A stretch of 64,000 nt of DNA from Streptomyces bathyalis (lineage in GTDB: Bacteria; Actinomycetota; Actinomycetes; Streptomycetales; Streptomycetaceae). Within the stretch, counting starts at the first letter, position 1; each line of letters starts with the position of its first letter. Of the stretch, positions 50,455 through 59,513 are shown piece by piece. The position numbers and the translations under genes were made by a program. The DNA lies in NCBI RefSeq assembly GCF_015910445.1, contig NZ_CP048882.1, positions 4,712,001 to 4,776,000 on the forward strand. Reading direction: 5' to 3'. Below the pieces are notes generated by a model. The model saw nothing but the letters and a program-made list of their open reading frames with translations, was not told the DNA's origin and did no database searches.

Positions 50455-51302
50455 GCGGCGACAGCACGAGCGAGAGCATGCACGACATCACGAGCGGACG
50501 CTCCGGCCGGCCCTCGGAGGGCGCCGGCGACGCGACGGGTGCGACGCCGCCGCCGCCCTCCCTCCACGTCGCGGGCGTCGCGTACGCCTACCCCGACGGC
50601 CACCAGGCCCTGTTCGGCGTCGACTTGACCGTCCCGCGCGGTGAGCGGGTCGCGCTGCTCGGCCCGAACGGTGCGGGAAAGACCACGCTGGTGCTGCACC
50701 TCAACGGCATCCTCACCGCCGGCGCCGGTTCGGTGACCGTCGCGGGGCTGCCCGTGGCGCCGCGGAATCTCGCGGAGATCCGGCGGCGGGTCGGCATCGT
50801 CTTCCAGGACCCCGACGACCAGCTGTTCATGCCGACGGTGCGGGAGGATGTCGCGTTCGGTCCCGCGACGGCCGGACTGCGCGGTGCGGAGCTCGAATCG
50901 CGCGTGCACGACGCGCTCGCCCAGGTGGGCATGGAGGCGCACGCCGACCGTCCGCCGCACCACCTCTCCTTCGGGCAGCGCCGCCGCGTCGCGGTGGCCA
51001 CCGTGCTCGCGATGCAGCCGGAGATCCTCGTACTGGACGAACCGTCCTCGAACCTCGACCCGGCCTCGCGCCGCGAACTGGCGGACATCCTGGAGCGGTT
51101 GGACGTGACGGTGCTGATGGTCACGCACGATCTGCCGTACGCGCTCCAGCTGTGCCCCAGGTCGGTGGTGCTCAGTGACGGCGTCATCGTCGCCGACGGT
51201 GCGACGCAGGAACTCCTCCGCGACGAGGCGCTGTTGGCCGCCCACCGCCTGGAACTGCCGTTCGGCTTCGACCCCGGCTCGGTGAACGCCCCCCAGCGAT
51301 AG
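50451..51302 (+). CDS. cbiO: ECF transporter ATPase (CbiO-like)
   Basis: 283 residues. Walker A GPNGAGKTTLVLHL, Q-loop VFQDPDDQLFMPTV (ECF type), signature LSFGQRRRVAVA, Walker B ILVLDEPSSNLD and the switch histidine in VTHDL. GTG at 50451 overlaps the cbiQ stop (GTGA); an ATG nine bases earlier is possible. Drives metal import by CbiM/CbiQ. Confidence 0.92.
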   Translation: MSGDSTSESMHDITSGRSGRPSEGAGDATGATPPPPSLHVAGVAYAYPDGHQALFGVDLTVPRGERVALLGPNGAGKTTLVLHLNGILTAGAGSVTVAGLPVAPRNLAEIRRRVGIVFQDPDDQLFMPTVREDVAFGPATAGLRGAELESRVHDALAQVGMEAHADRPPHHLSFGQRRRVAVATVLAMQPEILVLDEPSSNLDPASRRELADILERLDVTVLMVTHDLPYALQLCPRSVVLSDGVIVADGATQELLRDEALLAAHRLELPFGFDPGSVNAPQR

Positions 51303-51350
51303 CACCATGGACGGTGCACGGACGACGGTACGAGTGGGACGGACAAGAGC

Positions 51351-52640
51351 GTGAAGGCTCCAGGCGCTGAGAACGCGGTGGACGTCCACGGCACGGTGGC
51401 GGACGGCTACGAGCCCCTGCGGGACGCCTTCGCGGCCAACTTCGCCGACCGCGGCGAGACGGGCGCGGCCCTCACCGTGCACAAGGACGGGCTCGTCGTC
51501 GCGGACCTGTGGGGCGGCCGCAAGAACACTGGCCCCGAGCAGGAGGGCGGCGGCCCGTGGCAGGAGGAGACCGCCGCCGTCATCCGTTCGGCCTCCAAGG
51601 GGCCGGCCGCGGCTGTGCTCCATCTGCTCCACCAGCGGGGCCAGTTGGACCTGGACGCGCCCGTCGCCACCTACTGGCCGGAGTTCAAGTCGAACGGCAA
51701 GGAACGCCTGCTGGTGCGGCACGTGCTCGCGCACCGTGCCGGTCTGCCCGTGCTCGACTCCCCGCTCACCCCCGAGCAGGCCGTCGACGGCGTGAGCGGC
51801 CCGTCAGCCCTTGCCGCGCAGGCCCCGCTCTGGGAGCCGGGCACGGACCACGGCTACCACCCGCACACCTACGGCTGGCTCATCGGCGAGCTGGTGCAGC
51901 GGGCGACGGGACGTGCGCTGGGGCGCTGGTTCGCTGAGGAGGTCGCGGGGCCGCTCGGGCTCAGCATGTGGTTCGGGCTGCCCGCGACGCCCGAAGTCCC
52001 CGACGGGGGCGTGGACTTGGCGCGTCTGCAGGAGGTGCCCACGCCGGAACAGCAGGCCGCCACCGGCCTGCGCTCGCGTCCGAAGAGGTCGGTGACCCAG
52101 GCATACGGCGATCCGGCGTCGCTGACCAGGCGCGCGTTCGACGCGGTCGCCCCGCGTCCCGACGAGAGCGATCCGGCCTGGCTCGCCGCCGGGCTGCCCG
52201 GCTCCGGAGGCGTCGCGACGGCCCGTTCCCTCTCGCGCTTCTATGCGGCGCTCATCGGGCCGGTCGAGGCGCCCCCCGGCACGCGCCCGCCCGCCGGCCG
52301 GGGCGTCAACGGACGCCCGTACGGGCGGAGTACGGGCATCGCGACCGGGCGCCTGTTCACGCCCGCGACGCTGACGCAGGCGCGCTCCCAGGAGTCGGGC
52401 GGGCCCGACCGTGTGCTGGTCGTGGGCTCCCGCTTCGGCCTGGGGTTCATGCTGCACGGGCCGGGGGCGCCGATGCTCGCGCAGGGCTCGTTCGGCCACC
52501 CGGGCCGTGGCGGCTCGCTCGCCTTCGCCGACCCCGAGTCCGGCACCGCCTTCGCCTACGTCACGGCAGCCATGCAGCGTTCGGTCACCTCGGACCCGCG
52601 TGCCCACGCCCTCGTGCGGGCGCTGCGCGCCTGCATCTGA
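51351..52640 (+). CDS. Class C beta-lactamase-family serine hydrolase (esterase)
   Basis: 429 residues. The SxxK catalytic motif is IRSASKG (Ser80, Lys83); DLWGGR and the tyrosine in HPHTYGWLIGELV and the C-terminal HPGRGGSLAFADPES complete an EstB-like/penicillin-binding fold. No signal peptide. GTG at 51351. These enzymes are usually esterases rather than lactamases; substrate unknown. Confidence 0.87.
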   Translation: MKAPGAENAVDVHGTVADGYEPLRDAFAANFADRGETGAALTVHKDGLVVADLWGGRKNTGPEQEGGGPWQEETAAVIRSASKGPAAAVLHLLHQRGQLDLDAPVATYWPEFKSNGKERLLVRHVLAHRAGLPVLDSPLTPEQAVDGVSGPSALAAQAPLWEPGTDHGYHPHTYGWLIGELVQRATGRALGRWFAEEVAGPLGLSMWFGLPATPEVPDGGVDLARLQEVPTPEQQAATGLRSRPKRSVTQAYGDPASLTRRAFDAVAPRPDESDPAWLAAGLPGSGGVATARSLSRFYAALIGPVEAPPGTRPPAGRGVNGRPYGRSTGIATGRLFTPATLTQARSQESGGPDRVLVVGSRFGLGFMLHGPGAPMLAQGSFGHPGRGGSLAFADPESGTAFAYVTAAMQRSVTSDPRAHALVRALRACI

Positions 52641-52676
52641 CGGAGCATCGCGTCACCCGCACAGAGGCGCTGACGG

Positions 52677-53129
52677 TCAGCCCAGCAGCTGGGCCCAGAC
52701 CGCGCTGCCGCGCGTCACCGGGGAGACCGCCACGCCCCAGCACTCCGCCAGCGACTCGACGATGAACAGCCCGCGGCCGCTCTCCTTCTCGGTCGACGGC
52801 GCACCCCGCTGCGGCGCACGGCTGCTCGTGTCGTCGTCGTGCACCTCCACCCGGACCCCGTCGTACGGGGAGTAGGACGTGGCGCACACGATCCACGCGC
52901 TGTCGGTGTGCGTGACGGCGTTGGTGAGCAACTCCGAGAGAACGAGAGCGGCTTGCTCTCGTAAATCGGGCGAGGCGCCTCGGCGGTCGAGCCAACGGTC
53001 CATCGCGTGCCGGGCCCGGGGGACGCTGACGTCCTCAGCCGGGAGCCGGAGCGCATGTGAATCCGCACCGGGGCCGGACGGCGGGCGCGGTGGGCGGCGG
53101 TGCGTGGGGGGCACGCTCAAGGGCAGCAC
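52677..53129 (-). CDS. HATPase_c ATP-binding regulatory protein (RsbW/AbaA-like)
   Basis: 150 residues with the GHKL N-box LSELLTNAVTHT, and the G1/G2 segments VEVHDDDT and GRGLFIVESLAECWG. It lacks a histidine-kinase dimerisation domain, as in anti-sigma kinases and the ATPase of WhiJ-type loci. GTG at 53129 opens a ~40-residue Pro-rich leader, so a later start is possible. It is divergent from the HTH gene at 53312 with a palindrome between. Confidence 0.8.
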   Translation of the reverse strand: MLPLSVPPTHRRPPRPPSGPGADSHALRLPAEDVSVPRARHAMDRWLDRRGASPDLREQAALVLSELLTNAVTHTDSAWIVCATSYSPYDGVRVEVHDDDTSSRAPQRGAPSTEKESGRGLFIVESLAECWGVAVSPVTRGSAVWAQLLG

Positions 53130-53172
53130 GGCTTAACTATGGGTGGTGCGGTCTTCAACTCGCAAGCTTCCT

Positions 53173-53187
53173 TCTGATAATTTCAGA
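53173..53187. promoter_or_regulatory. Divergent-promoter inverted repeat of the WhiJ-like locus
   Basis: TCTGA (53173-53177), TAATT, TCAGA (53183-53187) is a perfect 5-base inverted repeat, flanked by looser CTTC/GAAG arms. It is AT-rich for this genome and lies between the divergent ATPase and HTH genes. Confidence 0.5.
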
Positions 53188-53311
53188 GTGAAGACGCAGA
53201 CGGGCGGCCCGAGTTGGGGCATTTTGGTCCGGCTCCGACCAGCCGCGGCAGGTGCTGTACGGTCCTACTTCCGCGCCGGTGACCACCGCGCGACCTCGGG
53301 GAGGTGAGGGC

Positions 53312-54193
53312 GTGACCGATGCACTGCCGAGCGGTTCGAGTGCTCCGACGGTGCTGCGCATCATCCTCGGGAAGCGGCTCAAGGAGCTGCGAGAGCGCAA
53401 GGGCATCCGGCTCGACGCCGCGGCCAAGGCCCTGGCCGTCAACCACCTGACGATCAGGCGGATGGAGAACGCGCAGGTCGGTCTCAAAGTCCCCTATGTC
53501 AAGGAGCTGCTGAGGCTCTACGACGTGGCGGAGGCCGAGGTCGACGAGTTCATCTCCATGGCCGAGCGCGCCAACGCCCCCGGCTGGTGGTATCCGTTCC
53601 GCGACGCCCTGCCCGACTGGTTCCGCGGCTACGTGAGCCTGGAGACGGACGCGGAGGTCATCCGCGTCTACGAACCCCACTACGTGACGGGGCTCTTGCA
53701 GACGCGGGACTACGCCCGCGCGGTCATCAGCGCCGGATTCCCCAACGAGCCCGACGACGTGCTGGAACACCGGGTCGAACTGCGGGTGCGAAGGCAGGAG
53801 TTGCTGGAGCGCGACGACGCACCGACGTTGTGGGTCGTGCTGGAGGAGGCCGCGCTGCGGCGTGAGGTGGGCGGCCCGGCGGTCATGAGGGCGCAGATGG
53901 ACCGGCTGGCCGAGGCGGCAGAGATGCCGAACGTCTCGCTGCGGATCGTGCCGCTCGCCGCGGGACCCCACCCGGGCACCGGCGGCCACGTGACCTACTT
54001 CCGGTTCCGCGAACGGGAGTTGCAGGACATCGTCTACACCGAGGTCGGGCTGACCAGCGCCGTCTATCTGGACCAGCGCCCCGATGTGGTCACGCATCTG
54101 GAGGCGCTCACCCGCGTCTCGCTGCTTGCGGCGGAGCATGTGCCGGATCCCCGCACGTATCTGAGCAATCTGCGTAAGGAGTTCGACAAATGA
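53312..54193 (+). CDS. XRE-type HTH regulator with DUF5753 (WhiJ-like)
   Basis: 293 residues. HTH at about 15-75 (GKRLKELRERKGIRLDAAAK, VNHLTIRRMENAQVGLK) then the ~200-residue DUF5753 effector domain (LRLYDVAEAEVDEFISMAER, YEPHYVTGLLQTRDYARAVI, MDRLAEAAEMPNVSLRIVPL). GTG at 53312 after GGGAGGTGAG. The stop overlaps the DUF397 gene (ATGA). Family members such as WhiJ control development or antibiotic production with a DUF397 partner. Confidence 0.9.
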   Translation: MTDALPSGSSAPTVLRIILGKRLKELRERKGIRLDAAAKALAVNHLTIRRMENAQVGLKVPYVKELLRLYDVAEAEVDEFISMAERANAPGWWYPFRDALPDWFRGYVSLETDAEVIRVYEPHYVTGLLQTRDYARAVISAGFPNEPDDVLEHRVELRVRRQELLERDDAPTLWVVLEEAALRREVGGPAVMRAQMDRLAEAAEMPNVSLRIVPLAAGPHPGTGGHVTYFRFRERELQDIVYTEVGLTSAVYLDQRPDVVTHLEALTRVSLLAAEHVPDPRTYLSNLRKEFDK

Positions 54194-54447
54194 CCCTTGA
54201 AGCTGCCGGCAACCGCGCCGTCCGCAACGGGATGCCCGCACGCGAACTCGGCACCGAGGGCTGGCACAAGCCGTGGAGCGGCCAGAACGGCGGTGCCTGC
54301 GTGGAGGCCAAGAGACTCTCCGACGGCCGCGTGGCACTTCGTCAGTCCACGGACCCCGACAGCCCCGCCCTGCTTTACTCGGAGCACGGGATCACAGACT
54401 TCATCGAGGCGGCCAAGTCGGGTGACGCCGACTTCCTCACCGGCTGA
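54190..54447 (+). CDS. DUF397 (BldB-like) small protein
   Basis: 85 residues with the DUF397 core WHKPWSGQNGGACVEAKRLSDGRVALRQSTD and ALLYSEHGITDFIEAAKSG. DUF397 proteins act with the adjacent HTH protein in streptomycete development. ATGA overlap with the HTH gene. Confidence 0.9.
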   Translation: MTLEAAGNRAVRNGMPARELGTEGWHKPWSGQNGGACVEAKRLSDGRVALRQSTDPDSPALLYSEHGITDFIEAAKSGDADFLTG

Positions 54448-54530
54448 ACAGCTCAACAGCTGCGGAGCGGCGCGACCGATCGCTGACGGGCCGACCGGCC
54501 TCACGACTCGGCATCACGACGCAGCGGCAC

Positions 54531-54570
54531 GCACCGACCGGCACCACCCCGCACCGACCGGCACCACCCC
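54531..54570. repeat. 20-bp perfect tandem repeat
   Basis: GCACCGACCGGCACCACCCC at 54531-54550 and 54551-54570, in the gap between the DUF397 and methyltransferase genes. A partial third copy follows. Confidence 0.85.
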
Positions 54571-54682
54571 GCACCACGCACCGCCCCCTCACTTGCACCG
54601 ACCACGCCGGGCCGGCCGGCGGGGAAGCACTTTCGCCGTGTGCCTTCCCCGCCGGTCCCGTACGGCAGAAATGGGATGACCG

Positions 54683-55501
54683 ATGACCACGTCCGGCAAG
54701 CCGGAGATCGACACCAGCCGGCCACACTCGGCCCGGATGTACGACTACTACCTGGGCGGCAAGGACTGGTATCCCGTCGACGAGCAGGCCGCCGAGAAGG
54801 TCCTCGCGGTCTGCCCCCAGATCCGCCGCACCGCCGAGACCAACCGGTACTTCATGCACCGTGCGACGCGAACTCTCGCCGCCGAGTACGGAGTCCGCCA
54901 GTTCGTCGACATAGGCACCGGCATTCCGACCTCTCCCAACCTCCATCAGATAGCCCAGGAGGTGGCGCCCGACTCCTGCATCGTCTACGCGGACCACGAC
55001 GCCACCGTGCTGGAGTACGCGCACGTGCTGATGCGCAGCACGCCCGAGGGCCGCACCGCTTACATCAACGCGGACGTGCGCGACGACGACATCCTGGGCT
55101 CGCCGCGGCTGCGTGAGGTCATCGACCTGGACAAGCCGGTCGCGCTGTCGCTCGTCGCGCTCCTGCACTTCGTCCCGGACGACCGCAAGCCGTACGACAT
55201 CGTCCGCGGTCTGATCGACCGGCTCGCCTCCGGCAGCTTCCTGGTGCTCAGCCACGTCACCGCCGACTTCGACGCCGCGGCCTGGCAGGGCGTGAAGAAG
55301 GTCTACGACGCGGGCGGCACCACCGTGGCGCTGCGCGACAAGCAGGAGGTCGAGAACTTCTTCGACGGACTGGAGCTGCTCGAGCCCGGAGTGACCGCGG
55401 CACACGACTGGAGGCCCCAGGAGCCCGTCGAAGTCACCGGCGAGGAGGCCGAGTTGCTCCGCAGCGCCACCCTTTACGCGGGGGTCGGGAGGAAGCCATG
55501 A
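54683..55501 (+). CDS. SAM-dependent methyltransferase (DUF574 / Methyltransf_19)
   Basis: 272 residues, paralogue of the gene at 32982-33791: RMYDYYLGGKDWYPVDEQAA, the SAM motif FVDIGTGIPTSPNL, CIVYADHDATVLEYAHVL, YINADVRDDDI and LLHFVPDD. ATG at 54683. It lies in the WhiJ-like locus after the DUF397 gene and overlaps the following small gene by ATGA. Substrate unknown. Confidence 0.88.
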   Translation: MTTSGKPEIDTSRPHSARMYDYYLGGKDWYPVDEQAAEKVLAVCPQIRRTAETNRYFMHRATRTLAAEYGVRQFVDIGTGIPTSPNLHQIAQEVAPDSCIVYADHDATVLEYAHVLMRSTPEGRTAYINADVRDDDILGSPRLREVIDLDKPVALSLVALLHFVPDDRKPYDIVRGLIDRLASGSFLVLSHVTADFDAAAWQGVKKVYDAGGTTVALRDKQEVENFFDGLELLEPGVTAAHDWRPQEPVEVTGEEAELLRSATLYAGVGRKP

Positions 55502-55815
55502 GCGTCCCCCTCGGAAAGTCGTCCGGGCAAGGCGGCCCGAGGCCGACCGAACAGCAGCTGGCGATGGCGCGCGTGCGTGCACGCGTGACGGGCGAGTCCC
55601 TCTCGCATGTGCTGTCCGTCTTCATGGGCGCGGGCCGTCACGGGGCGGAGTCCGGCGCAGCGTCGACGGGGCCCGAGGCTCCCCTCGCCGACGGCGGAGC
55701 GGGCCCGTCCGGGACGGACCGCGACGAGGAGGACTCGGCGCAACTGGCCCCCGTGATCCCGCTGTCGCGAGCGGCACGCGGCGACGATGCTTCCGGGGAC
55801 CGGTCGGAGGATTGA
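55498..55815 (+). CDS. Hypothetical 105-aa protein
   Basis: Starts by ATGA overlap with the methyltransferase stop and remains open for 105 codons. Residues 16-45 look helical (RPTEQQLAMARVRARVTGES); the rest is acidic, Gly/Ser-rich and probably disordered. No family recognised. The coupling supports it; the composition does not rule out chance. Confidence 0.55.
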   Translation: MSVPLGKSSGQGGPRPTEQQLAMARVRARVTGESLSHVLSVFMGAGRHGAESGAASTGPEAPLADGGAGPSGTDRDEEDSAQLAPVIPLSRAARGDDASGDRSED

Positions 55816-55888
55816 CCCGGCCGGTCCGGTGCACACCGGGCCGGGGCGTGCCGACCTCGGCCGAGGCCGGTCCAGGTCATGGGCTCCG

Positions 55889-58800
55889 TCAGCCTGCCGT
55901 CGTCCCCGGGAGTGCCTGTTCGGCCCAGATGACCTTGCCGCCCTTGGTGTACCGGGTACCCCAGCGTTCGGCGATCTGAGCGACGAGGAAGAGACCGCGT
56001 CCGCCCTCGTCCATGGTGGCCGCGTAGCGCAGATGCGGCGCAGTGCTGCTGTGGTCGAAGACCTCGCAGATGAGCGTACGGTCGTGCAGCAGCCGGATGT
56101 TGATGGGGCCGGCGCCGTGGCGCATGGCGTTGGTGAGCAGTTCGCTGAGGATCAGCTCCGTGGTCTCCACGAGGTCGTCCAGCTCCCACTCGGTGAGCTT
56201 GGCGGAGACGTCGGCGCGTACGCGGCGAACGGCGGCCGGGTCGGATTCCACGTCCCACTCCGCGACCTGGTCGGCCCTCAGCACCTGAGTACGGGCGACG
56301 AGCAGCGCGATGTCGTCTCTTTGAGGATCCGGCAGCAGGGCGCCGAGGATGGCGTCGCATGTTTCCTCGGGCGGCCGGTCCGCGTGCGCCAGGGTCTCGC
56401 GGAGCAACTGGAGCCCAGTGTCGATGTCCTGGTCGCGGCGCTCGACGAGGCCGTCGGTGTAGAGGACCATCCTGCTGCCCTCGGTAAGTTCCAACTCGGT
56501 TGTCTCGAAGGGCAGTCCACCGATGCCGAGGGGGAGCCCCGAGGGCAGGTCGGGAAACTCGACGGTGCCGTCGGGCCGCGCGAGCGCGGGGGTGGGGTGA
56601 CCGGCCGAGGCGATGGTGCAGTTGCGGGAGACCGGATTGTAGATCGCGTAGAGGCAGGTGGCGCCCATCATCGCCGTCTCGTCGCCGGCGTCGATCGCTT
56701 CCCTGTCGATGCGGGTGACCAACTCGTCGAGGTGGCTGAGGATTTCGTCGGGCGGCAGATCGAGGGCGGAGAAGTTGTGCACGGCTGTGCGCAGGCGTCC
56801 CATGGTGGCGGCGGCGTGCAGGCCGTGCCCGACGACGTCGCCCATGATCAGTGCGACGCGGGTGCCGGGCAGGGCGATGACGTCGAACCAGTCGCCGCCG
56901 ACACCCTCCTTCGCGGGCAGATAGCGCGAGGCCACCTCGACGGCGTTCTGCTCGGGCAGGGCGCGTGGCAGCAGGCTCCGTTGCAGCGTGACGGCCATGC
57001 TGTGCTCGCGGGTGTAGCGGCGTGCGTTGTCGAGGGAAGTGGCGGCGCGGGTGGCCAGTTCGGCCGCGATGGCGAGATCGTCCTGCTCGAAGGGCTCGGG
57101 CTTCTCCGAGCGCCAGAAGTTGACGACGCCCAGCAGCACGCCACGTGCGCGCAGTGGTGCCGTGATGAGCGAGTGGATCCCGTATTCGAGGATGCGGGCG
57201 GCCCGCTCGTGATCCACCGCCTGCCATCCCTGGGACTCGCTGAGACGAGGCACCAGCACTGCCTGCCCGCTCTCGATGCTGCGGGCCGGTGGCGAGGACG
57301 GCACGAAGGTGATGAGGTCCCCGACGCGGAAGAGGGGGGCGTCCTCGCGGATGCCGCTGAAGGCCAGGCGCCGCATCAGCATGCCGCCCTCGCCGACGCC
57401 CGTGCCCTCCACTCCCGCTTCGTGGCCGCGGAGCACGGGTTCGGCCAGTTCGACGGTCACGAAGTCGGCCAGGCGCGGGACCGCGACTTGCGCCAGCTCC
57501 TCGGCCGTATGCGTCACGTCGAGGGTCGTGCCGATGCCGCCCGTCGCGTCGTAGAGCAACCTCAGGCGCCGCCGGACCACCTCGACCCGCTGGGACGCCT
57601 CGCCGATCATCTCCATGACTTCGGCGGTGTCGACCTGCTCCTCTCCGGCCACCGCGTCGACCGCGAGTCGCGCGGACGCGGCACCGATCGAGCCGGCGAG
57701 CTGGGCTTCCGCGTGATGGACCAGCTCAGGGTCCGCCCGGACCGCCGGTGAGCCGGGCTCCTCGCCCGAGTAGGAACGCAGCGCCCGCTGGGCGCCTTCC
57801 TTCCCGAGGAAGCGCTCCAGCAGCTTCTGCAGTTCGCCGAACGAGGTCTTGGAGTGCCAGCGCCGCCCCTTCACGGGCTCGGCGAGGATGTCGACGAACT
57901 GCTTGGCCTGCGTCTGCTCCAACGCGTTGGGCCGCCCGGCGAGTGAGACTCCGACGTAGAGACCGATGTTCAGCAGCGCACTCCAGAACATCGCATGGCT
58001 GACCGGGTCCATGCCCTCCAGGCCGAACAGGTGCTGCGGCCGGAGCCACTCGATGCCGAGCGGGCCGTGCTCCCGGAACGAATGGGGCAGCAACCCGGAA
58101 TCGGCGAAGCTCGGCAGCAGCAGGGTGTACGCCCACACGGCGAATCCGGCCGTCAGTCCCGCCAGGGCGCCCTGGCGGGTACCGCCCCTCCAGAACAGGC
58201 CGCCCAGGATGGCCGGTGCGAACTGCGCCACGGCAGCGAACGACACCGTGCCGATCGCCCCCAGCGCGGGCCCCTCGCCGGCCAGCCGGAAGTACGCGTA
58301 TCCGAGGAGCAGGAGCAGCACGATCGTCGCCCGGCGGATGCCCAGCACCAGTCCGGCGAGGTCGTGCCGGCGCGTCAGCCGGGACTTTCCGCGCAGCAGC
58401 AGGGGCATCACGAGTGAGTTCGACACCATGGTGCTGAGCGCGATCGTCTCGACGATGATCATGCTGGAGCCCGCGCTGATGCCGCCGATGAAGACGAGCA
58501 GCGCGAGCACCTCGGGGGCGTCGGCCATCGGCAGGGTCAGCACATAGGTGTCGGAGTCAACGGAGTCTCCGAACCGCAGAAGTCCGCCGGCCGCGATCGG
58601 GAGCACGAAGAAGGTGATCGCGAGCAGGTAGAGCGGGAAGAGCCACATCGCCCGCTTGAGGTGCCTCTCGTCGACGTTCTCGACGACGATCATCTGCCAC
58701 TGCCGGGGCAGCAGCACGATTGCCAGCATGGACAGCACGTTGAGCCAGATCCACTCGCCGTAGCTCGTCTGCTCCCGCACGGTGAACAGACTGGTCAGAC

Positions 58801-59509
58801 CGGCGTCCGCCGCTTGGGAGAACAGGTCTCCGAGCCCGCCGAACGCCCAGAAGGTCACAAAGATCCCGACCGAGAGGAACATCACGAGCTTGACCACGGA
58901 CTCGAAGGCGATGGCGGCGACGACGCCCTCGTGGCGTTCCGTGGTGTCCAGGTGCCTGGTGCCGAAGAGGATGGTGAACGCGGCGAGCAGCAGCGCCACG
59001 TAGAACCCGGTGTCCTGGAACAGCGGGACGTCGCCCAGGTCCACCGTGGAGGTGATCTTGGGGTGCCGGCGGAGGATCTCGAAGGTGTTGGAGATCGCCT
59101 TGAGCTGCAGCGAGATGTACGGAACGATCCCCACCACCGCGATGATCGTCACCAGGCCGCCCAGCGCGGCGCTCTTGCCGTAGCGGACGGAGACGAAGTC
59201 GGCCAGCGAGGTGATCCGTAGCCGTCGGCTGATCCGGATGATTCGTCGCAGCACCAGCCAGCCCAGCGCGAACATGAGCATCGGCCCCAGGTAGACCGAC
59301 AGGAAGCCGACTCCGTCCGTGGCGGCCGTGCCCACGTTGCCGTAGTAGCCCCAGGCGGTCTCGTACACCGCGAGCGACAGTGCGTAGATGGTCGCGTTGT
59401 TGATCATGCTCCGGCCGGCGTCCGCCCGCCGGTCGGCGTAGAAGGCCACAGCGAAGAGCAGACCGAGGTACCCCACCGAAAACACGACGATGACCCAGGT
59501 CTGGAGCAC
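55889..59509 (-). CDS. Na+/solute symporter-GAF-SpoIIE phosphatase-HATPase fusion
   Basis: 1206 residues. Residues ~1-520 form a sodium:solute symporter (SSS/SLC5) with ~13 membrane segments (YETAWGYYGNVGTAATDGVG, LADFVSVRYGKSAALGGLV, GGISAGSSMIIVETIALSTM). A linker and GAF-like domain follow (~640-800; TTLDVTHTAEELAQVAVPRL). Next is a PP2C/SpoIIE phosphatase (~830-1030; GGDWFDVIAL, IMGDVVGHGLHAAATMG) and last an anti-sigma-type HATPase (~1060-1200; SELLTNAMRHGAG, EGGRGLFLVAQIAERWG). GTG at 59509 after GAGGT. It probably couples solute import or sensing to an anti-sigma switch. Solute and target unknown. Confidence 0.9.
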   Translation of the reverse strand: MLQTWVIVVFSVGYLGLLFAVAFYADRRADAGRSMINNATIYALSLAVYETAWGYYGNVGTAATDGVGFLSVYLGPMLMFALGWLVLRRIIRISRRLRITSLADFVSVRYGKSAALGGLVTIIAVVGIVPYISLQLKAISNTFEILRRHPKITSTVDLGDVPLFQDTGFYVALLLAAFTILFGTRHLDTTERHEGVVAAIAFESVVKLVMFLSVGIFVTFWAFGGLGDLFSQAADAGLTSLFTVREQTSYGEWIWLNVLSMLAIVLLPRQWQMIVVENVDERHLKRAMWLFPLYLLAITFFVLPIAAGGLLRFGDSVDSDTYVLTLPMADAPEVLALLVFIGGISAGSSMIIVETIALSTMVSNSLVMPLLLRGKSRLTRRHDLAGLVLGIRRATIVLLLLLGYAYFRLAGEGPALGAIGTVSFAAVAQFAPAILGGLFWRGGTRQGALAGLTAGFAVWAYTLLLPSFADSGLLPHSFREHGPLGIEWLRPQHLFGLEGMDPVSHAMFWSALLNIGLYVGVSLAGRPNALEQTQAKQFVDILAEPVKGRRWHSKTSFGELQKLLERFLGKEGAQRALRSYSGEEPGSPAVRADPELVHHAEAQLAGSIGAASARLAVDAVAGEEQVDTAEVMEMIGEASQRVEVVRRRLRLLYDATGGIGTTLDVTHTAEELAQVAVPRLADFVTVELAEPVLRGHEAGVEGTGVGEGGMLMRRLAFSGIREDAPLFRVGDLITFVPSSPPARSIESGQAVLVPRLSESQGWQAVDHERAARILEYGIHSLITAPLRARGVLLGVVNFWRSEKPEPFEQDDLAIAAELATRAATSLDNARRYTREHSMAVTLQRSLLPRALPEQNAVEVASRYLPAKEGVGGDWFDVIALPGTRVALIMGDVVGHGLHAAATMGRLRTAVHNFSALDLPPDEILSHLDELVTRIDREAIDAGDETAMMGATCLYAIYNPVSRNCTIASAGHPTPALARPDGTVEFPDLPSGLPLGIGGLPFETTELELTEGSRMVLYTDGLVERRDQDIDTGLQLLRETLAHADRPPEETCDAILGALLPDPQRDDIALLVARTQVLRADQVAEWDVESDPAAVRRVRADVSAKLTEWELDDLVETTELILSELLTNAMRHGAGPINIRLLHDRTLICEVFDHSSTAPHLRYAATMDEGGRGLFLVAQIAERWGTRYTKGGKVIWAEQALPGTTAG

Positions 59510-59513
59510 GGCG

